DNA from: Deltaproteobacteria bacterium
Lineage (GTDB): Bacteria; Myxococcota_A; UBA9042
Direction of reading: 5' to 3'
DNA: 64,000 bases
Assembly: GCA_020632665.1 (NCBI GenBank)
Contig: JACKFC010000006.1
Span: 62,001 to 126,000 of the forward strand
The notes beneath the pieces were generated by a model, which ran no database searches, was not told the DNA's origin, and saw only the letters and a program-made list of their open reading frames with translations. A program made the position numbers and the translations under genes. Shown here in pieces: positions 60,508 to 64,000 of this stretch (the stretch's first letter is position 1; every line of letters starts with the position of its first letter).

Positions 60508-60996
60508 ATGGCCACTTCATCCCGCCGAGCCTTGCTCACCTGCTTCGGTTTGGTCCTGTTGCTGGCGCCGAACCTGGCGGCTGCGAGCTCCTGCGAGTCG
60601 ATCAAGGATTCGGACGCGCGCAACCATTGCCGCGCCCGCGAGCGTGGCAACAAATCGGCCTGCGAGTCGATCAAGGACAGCGACCGCCGCAACCTCTGCC
60701 GCGCCGAGGTCGGCAAGAACCGCTCGGCCTGCGAGTCGATCCGCAACAGCGACATGCGCAACAAATGCCGCGCCATCGCCGGGGGCGGCTCCTCCTCCTC
60801 GTGCGAGTCGATCCGCGACAGCGACGAGCGCAACCATTGCCGCGCGGTCGCGAAGAAGAACAAGTCCGCGTGCGAGTCGATCCGCGACAGCGACAAGCGC
60901 AACCACTGCCGCGCCGTGGTCGGCAAGAACAAGTCGGCATGCGAGTCGATCAAGAACAGCGGCCTGCGCAACCGCTGTCGATCCGAGGCGCGCTGA
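60508..60996 (+). CDS. Secreted protein of six Cys-x11-Cys repeats
   Basis: The 162-residue protein has a signal peptide (to about residue 26, NLAAAS) and then six near-identical units of 23-24 residues of the form ACESIxDSDxRNxCRA. The cysteine pairs are 29/41, 52/64, 75/87, 99/111, 122/134 and 145/157. Short basic linkers (VGKNKS, RERGNKS) separate the units. Each pair probably forms an intra-unit disulfide. GGAG lies eight bases before ATG 60508. The next lipoprotein starts two bases after its stop, so the two are co-translated. I do not know a named family or function. Confidence 0.83.
   Translation: MATSSRRALLTCFGLVLLLAPNLAAASSCESIKDSDARNHCRARERGNKSACESIKDSDRRNLCRAEVGKNRSACESIRNSDMRNKCRAIAGGGSSSSCESIRDSDERNHCRAVAKKNKSACESIRDSDKRNHCRAVVGKNKSACESIKNSGLRNRCRSEAR
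60592..60978 (+). repeat. Six 69-bp coding repeats (CESI...CRA)
   Basis: The unit starts TGCGAGTCGATC in all six copies, with nearly identical codons, separated by 69 bases (72 once). Near-identity at synonymous positions suggests recent amplification or gene conversion within the array. Confidence 0.88.
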
Positions 60997-60997
60997 G

Positions 60998-62017
60998 ATG
61001 CGAATACTGGCCCGGCCACTGGCCCTGCTGTTGCTCCTCGCCGGGTGCGGCGGGGGAGAGGCGGCCGGCGGCGCGAGTACGGGCGATAGCGCCACGACCG
61101 ACGTGGGCGCGTCAGGCACAGCGGCGACGGACGGGGCAGCGAGCGGCGGCGCGACGGACGGCCACACATCAGGCGGCGACGCCGGCTCGGGCGGCAACGC
61201 CAACGACGCCGCCGCGACCTGCGCAGAAGCGGCGGCGGGCTGCGAAAACGAGTGCAAATGGTCCGGCAAGTGCACCATGAACAGCGCCGGGTTCTGCGTC
61301 GCGGGGAGCGCGGCGTGCTGCACGAGCTCGCTGGCGTGTATCGACGCGGGCCAATGCAGCCCTGACGGTGACGCCTGCCGCGCAGTCACCGACGCGGATT
61401 GTGCCGCATCGGTGGCTTGCACGGTCAAGGGTCGTTGCACGGCGTCCGCAGGGATGTGCGTCGTCGGCACCGACGCGGGCTGCGCCGCCTCGAACGAGTG
61501 CAAGACCAACGGCGCCTGCGCCGCAGGCGATGGGCTCTGCGTGGCGAAGACCGACGCGCACTGCCAAGCCGCTGCCGTCTGCAGCGAGAAGGGCCACTGC
61601 GCGGCGGAAAACGGCAGCTGCCACCCGACCGCCGCCGACGACGCCGGCTGCGCGGCGCTGCCGACCTGCGCGACACTCGGCTGGTGCTCGCTCCAGGGCG
61701 GGGTGTGCGGCCTGCACGTCGACGCAGATTGCGCCGCGTCGAACGGCTGCAAGAAGAAGGGCGCATGCAGCTTGATCGGGCAAGGCGCCACCCTCCCCTG
61801 CGTGCAGGACTGGGCCGAGTGCCGCTGCCGCGCCGGGAGCCAGGCCGATTGCCTCACCTCGAGCGGCTGTGCAGCCGAGGCCAAATGCTCGCTCAAGGGC
61901 AGCTATTGCGAGACGCAGACCGACGCGGATTGCGCCCAATCGGCGCTCTGCACGAAATACGGCCAGTGTACCTATTCGCCGCACGGCAATATCTGCATCA
62001 CGACCAGCGGCGGCTGA
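60998..62017 (+). CDS. Cys-rich repeat lipoprotein
   Basis: The 339-residue product has a lipobox LLLAGC (Cys17), a Gly/Ala/Thr/Asp linker to about 75, then about nine units of ~25-30 residues in the pattern TDADCAASxxCxxxGxCxxxxGxC. Examples are DADCAASVACTVKGRC, DAHCQAAAVCSEKGHC and DADCAQSALCTKYGQC. Each unit has about four cysteines, so the mature protein is probably a disulfide-bonded rod. The repeat differs from the CDDGNACT type of the giant lipoprotein. It is coupled to the preceding repeat gene, and both are likely displayed outside the cell. Confidence 0.83.
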   Translation: MRILARPLALLLLLAGCGGGEAAGGASTGDSATTDVGASGTAATDGAASGGATDGHTSGGDAGSGGNANDAAATCAEAAAGCENECKWSGKCTMNSAGFCVAGSAACCTSSLACIDAGQCSPDGDACRAVTDADCAASVACTVKGRCTASAGMCVVGTDAGCAASNECKTNGACAAGDGLCVAKTDAHCQAAAVCSEKGHCAAENGSCHPTAADDAGCAALPTCATLGWCSLQGGVCGLHVDADCAASNGCKKKGACSLIGQGATLPCVQDWAECRCRAGSQADCLTSSGCAAEAKCSLKGSYCETQTDADCAQSALCTKYGQCTYSPHGNICITTSGG

Positions 62018-62048
62018 GCGCCCATCCGCAGCATTCCCGGAGCGTCGC

Positions 62049-64000
62049 ATGTCCTCGTCTCTTCCTACGCCTCTATTTCGCGCGCTGCGCCAGGTCGTCG
62101 CGGCCTGGGTTGCCACGGTTGGCCTGCTCTTCGCCCTGCCGGCCACGGCCGCAGTGCCGGGCACGATGCTCGCCGAGGGCGTCCTGCTCACCGCGGGCGG
62201 CGGCCCCGCCACCGACGGCGCCTACAAGGTCACGGCCAGCATCTACGCGGCGCAGACGGGCGGTGCGGCGTCGTGGAGCGAGGCGGACCTGCAGGTTCAG
62301 GTCCAAGGCGGGCGCTTCGCGCTGATCTTGGGCAGCAAGACGCCGCTCGACGGCAAGCTCCTCGACGGCACCCGCTACCTCGGGGTGCAGGTCGGTAGCG
62401 ACCCGGAGTTGCCGCGGCAGCCGCTGCATGCGACCGCCTTCGCCCTGCGCGCCGGCCTGGCCGATGGCCTCTCGTGTACCGGCTGCGTCGCCGGTGCGGC
62501 CGTGGGCTTCAACTACGCCGGCAGCGCGAGCAAGGGCGGCCCGGCGCTGGATCTCGCCTGCACCGGCTGCGTCGGCGTGGCGGAGATGAAGTTCGACGCC
62601 GACGTCGACCTCGGCGGCAACGCGCTCAAGGCCGGCAGCGGCACCTTCACCGGCAATCTGGTGGCGAAGACGATGACGGCGACCTCCTACGTCGGCGACG
62701 GCAGCAAGCTCACCGGGATCAAGAGCGCGAGCGGCACGTGCGCCTCTGGTCAGGCGGTGACGGGGATCGCGGCCGACGGCGCGGTGATCTGCAAGCCGGT
62801 CTCGGCCGAGGGCGCGACCAAGCTGCTGGGCGGGATGTTGGGCAACGCCTTCACCGATACTGTCGCCGGCGGCGCGGGCATGGCGATCCCCGACAATTCC
62901 GGCGCGACCGCGAGCTCGGAGGTCAAGCTGCCGGCGCTGGGCAAGGCGACGGCGGTCCGCGTCCACCTGCAGCTGGCCAACACCAACCTCGGCGCGGTCA
63001 AGGCCGTGCTGCTGCCGCCGGGCGACAAGAAGGTCGGCATCACCCTCTGCGACCCCTGCGGCGACAAGGACGCCAAGGCGCTCGACACCATCTTCCCCGA
63101 CAAAACAGCGCCCAAGAGCGGTGATTTCGCGGCGCTCGCTGGCGTGGAGGTCGAGGGCAGCTGGACTTTGGTCGTCACCGACACCGAATTCTGCATCAAG
63201 CAGGCCCCCGGCAACGCGACGCTCTGCGACCTCGACGCCAAGACGGACGGCAGCATCGTCGCGTTCTCGGTCGGGGTCGACACCGTCGCAGCGAATAAGG
63301 TCGGCCTCGGCGGGCTGCTGCAGCTGCAGCGCGCGGCGGCGGCCCCGGCCGACTGCGACGGCTTCCTCGTCGGCGCGATATACTACGACACCACGGTGGG
63401 CGGGCCGCGCTACTGCGACGGCAAGGCGTGGCGGACGCTGGCGGATACCTGCGGCAACGGCATCGTCGAGGGCACCGAAGAATGCGACGACGGCAACAAC
63501 GCCGACGGCGACGGCTGCAGCAGCACCTGCGTCGCCGCCTACGGCGCGGTGAAGACCAAGCCCGGCAAGAGCTGCCTCGATATCCTCACCGAGCGGAAGA
63601 AGCTCGGCGACGCCCTGCAATCGGGGACGTACTGGATTCAGCCGAAGTCCACGGCCTTCGCGGTGCACTGCGATATGGAGACCGACGGCGGCGGCTTCAC
63701 GATGTGCAGCACTGACAACGGCGAGGTCCACATCGCGACGGAGTTGAGCAGCAACGTGGCCTATGGCAGCGACGGCTACCGCGCCGACTGCCGTGACCTG
63801 ACCTTCTCCGAGGTGCTCTACGTGCGCCACGACAACGGCGACAAGGCTTGGTTTGCCCGCGACGGCGGCAGCAAGACGACCGCGGCGGCGAATGGCTACA
63901 GCACCAGCGGCGACAAACTCGGCACCTGGTCGGCCAAGGGCGGCAAGGCCAGCGGAAGCTGGAAATACCAGCTGCTGATCTGCGACGGCGCGTGGATGTG
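62049..64000 (+). CDS. Exported multidomain protein with P-domain, DUF4215 and fibrinogen-like parts (truncated by window)
   Basis: ATG 62049 follows GGAG by six bases and the frame is open to the window end (650 codons). A signal peptide (to about residue 37, ATAA) is followed by a beta-rich domain. A stretch with VGDGSKLTGI, common in tail-fibre-like proteins, comes next. A P/homoB-like domain covers about 264-381 (PDNSGATASSEVKLP to GSWTLVVTDTEFC). A DUF4215-type unit CGNGIVEGTEECDDGNNADG lies at about 468-494. From ~508 a fibrinogen-related start appears: GTYWIQPKSTAFAVHCDMET then DGGGFTM. It is probably a surface or secreted binding protein. The C-terminal anchor, if any, lies beyond the window. 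Confidence 0.8.
   Translation, partial: MSSSLPTPLFRALRQVVAAWVATVGLLFALPATAAVPGTMLAEGVLLTAGGGPATDGAYKVTASIYAAQTGGAASWSEADLQVQVQGGRFALILGSKTPLDGKLLDGTRYLGVQVGSDPELPRQPLHATAFALRAGLADGLSCTGCVAGAAVGFNYAGSASKGGPALDLACTGCVGVAEMKFDADVDLGGNALKAGSGTFTGNLVAKTMTATSYVGDGSKLTGIKSASGTCASGQAVTGIAADGAVICKPVSAEGATKLLGGMLGNAFTDTVAGGAGMAIPDNSGATASSEVKLPALGKATAVRVHLQLANTNLGAVKAVLLPPGDKKVGITLCDPCGDKDAKALDTIFPDKTAPKSGDFAALAGVEVEGSWTLVVTDTEFCIKQAPGNATLCDLDAKTDGSIVAFSVGVDTVAANKVGLGGLLQLQRAAAAPADCDGFLVGAIYYDTTVGGPRYCDGKAWRTLADTCGNGIVEGTEECDDGNNADGDGCSSTCVAAYGAVKTKPGKSCLDILTERKKLGDALQSGTYWIQPKSTAFAVHCDMETDGGGFTMCSTDNGEVHIATELSSNVAYGSDGYRADCRDLTFSEVLYVRHDNGDKAWFARDGGSKTTAAANGYSTSGDKLGTWSAKGGKASGSWKYQLLICDGAWM

Overview
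This is a GC-rich, densely coded window from a bacterium that is most probably a member of the Myxococcota (a Polyangia- or Bradymonadales-like lineage, not identified further). The case rests on a MYXO-CTERM-like sorting tail (15097-15933), MopE-type metal-binding motifs, DUF4215-like and other Cys-rich repeats, many lipoproteins whose lipobox is followed by a long Asp/Gly/Ala/Thr linker, a Ser/Thr kinase of Pkn type, and frequent GTG starts with GTGA/ATGA overlaps. No tRNA, rRNA, CRISPR array, IS element or recombinase was seen.

Layout. 1-1262 (minus): N-terminal part of a family 4 uracil-DNA glycosylase, then a rhomboid protease. 1444-5386 (plus): a surface lipoprotein with a beta-propeller and an exported HtrA-like protease. 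5585-14650 (plus): a complete Na+-translocating NADH:quinone oxidoreductase operon, nqrABCDEF-apbE-nqrM, with selO overlapping its end; the leader carries a 17-codon ORF and stacked hairpins. 14681-17544 (minus): a small exported protein, a MYXO-CTERM-anchored protein and a CrtI-like FAD oxidoreductase. 17739-32129: an accessory block holding a lipoprotein with a somatomedin-B-like domain, a methyltransferase, a lipocalin, an unknown lipoprotein, and a 3201-residue lipoprotein built from four [Cys-rich stalk + RCC1 propeller] modules. Gene remnants are interspersed through this block. 32121-36046 (minus): plsC, aminotransferase, TPR protein, membrane protein. 36185-45395: P-type ATPase, TMEM43 family protein, ClC channel, hydrolase, acyltransferase, miaE, and a DDAH-like enzyme. 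45396-51256: a second accessory block with a zeta-like toxin-antitoxin pair, a VWA lipoprotein and a Cys-rich propeller lipoprotein. 51412-64000: a 1471-residue repeat protein, a Ser/Thr kinase, an endonuclease/phosphatase lipoprotein, a SpoU methyltransferase, two Cys-rich secreted repeat proteins, and a truncated gene with P-domain and fibrinogen-like parts.

The most interesting structure is how the two accessory blocks are joined to the core genes. The 3' end of plsC (intact at 32121-32876) recurs as remnants at 21709-22020 and 19315-19376. The 3' end of the DDAH-like gene (intact at 44520-45395) recurs at 51090-51256 (50 of 54 residues identical). Each duplicated tail lies in the same orientation as its intact gene and encloses lipoprotein genes. 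Three lipoprotein genes have a foreign gene tail starting within about 70 bases after their stop codon. This fits insertion of surface-lipoprotein cassettes into the 3' ends of housekeeping genes, with the end regenerated each time, but no integrase is visible. All assignments were made by reading the sequence, without database searches.
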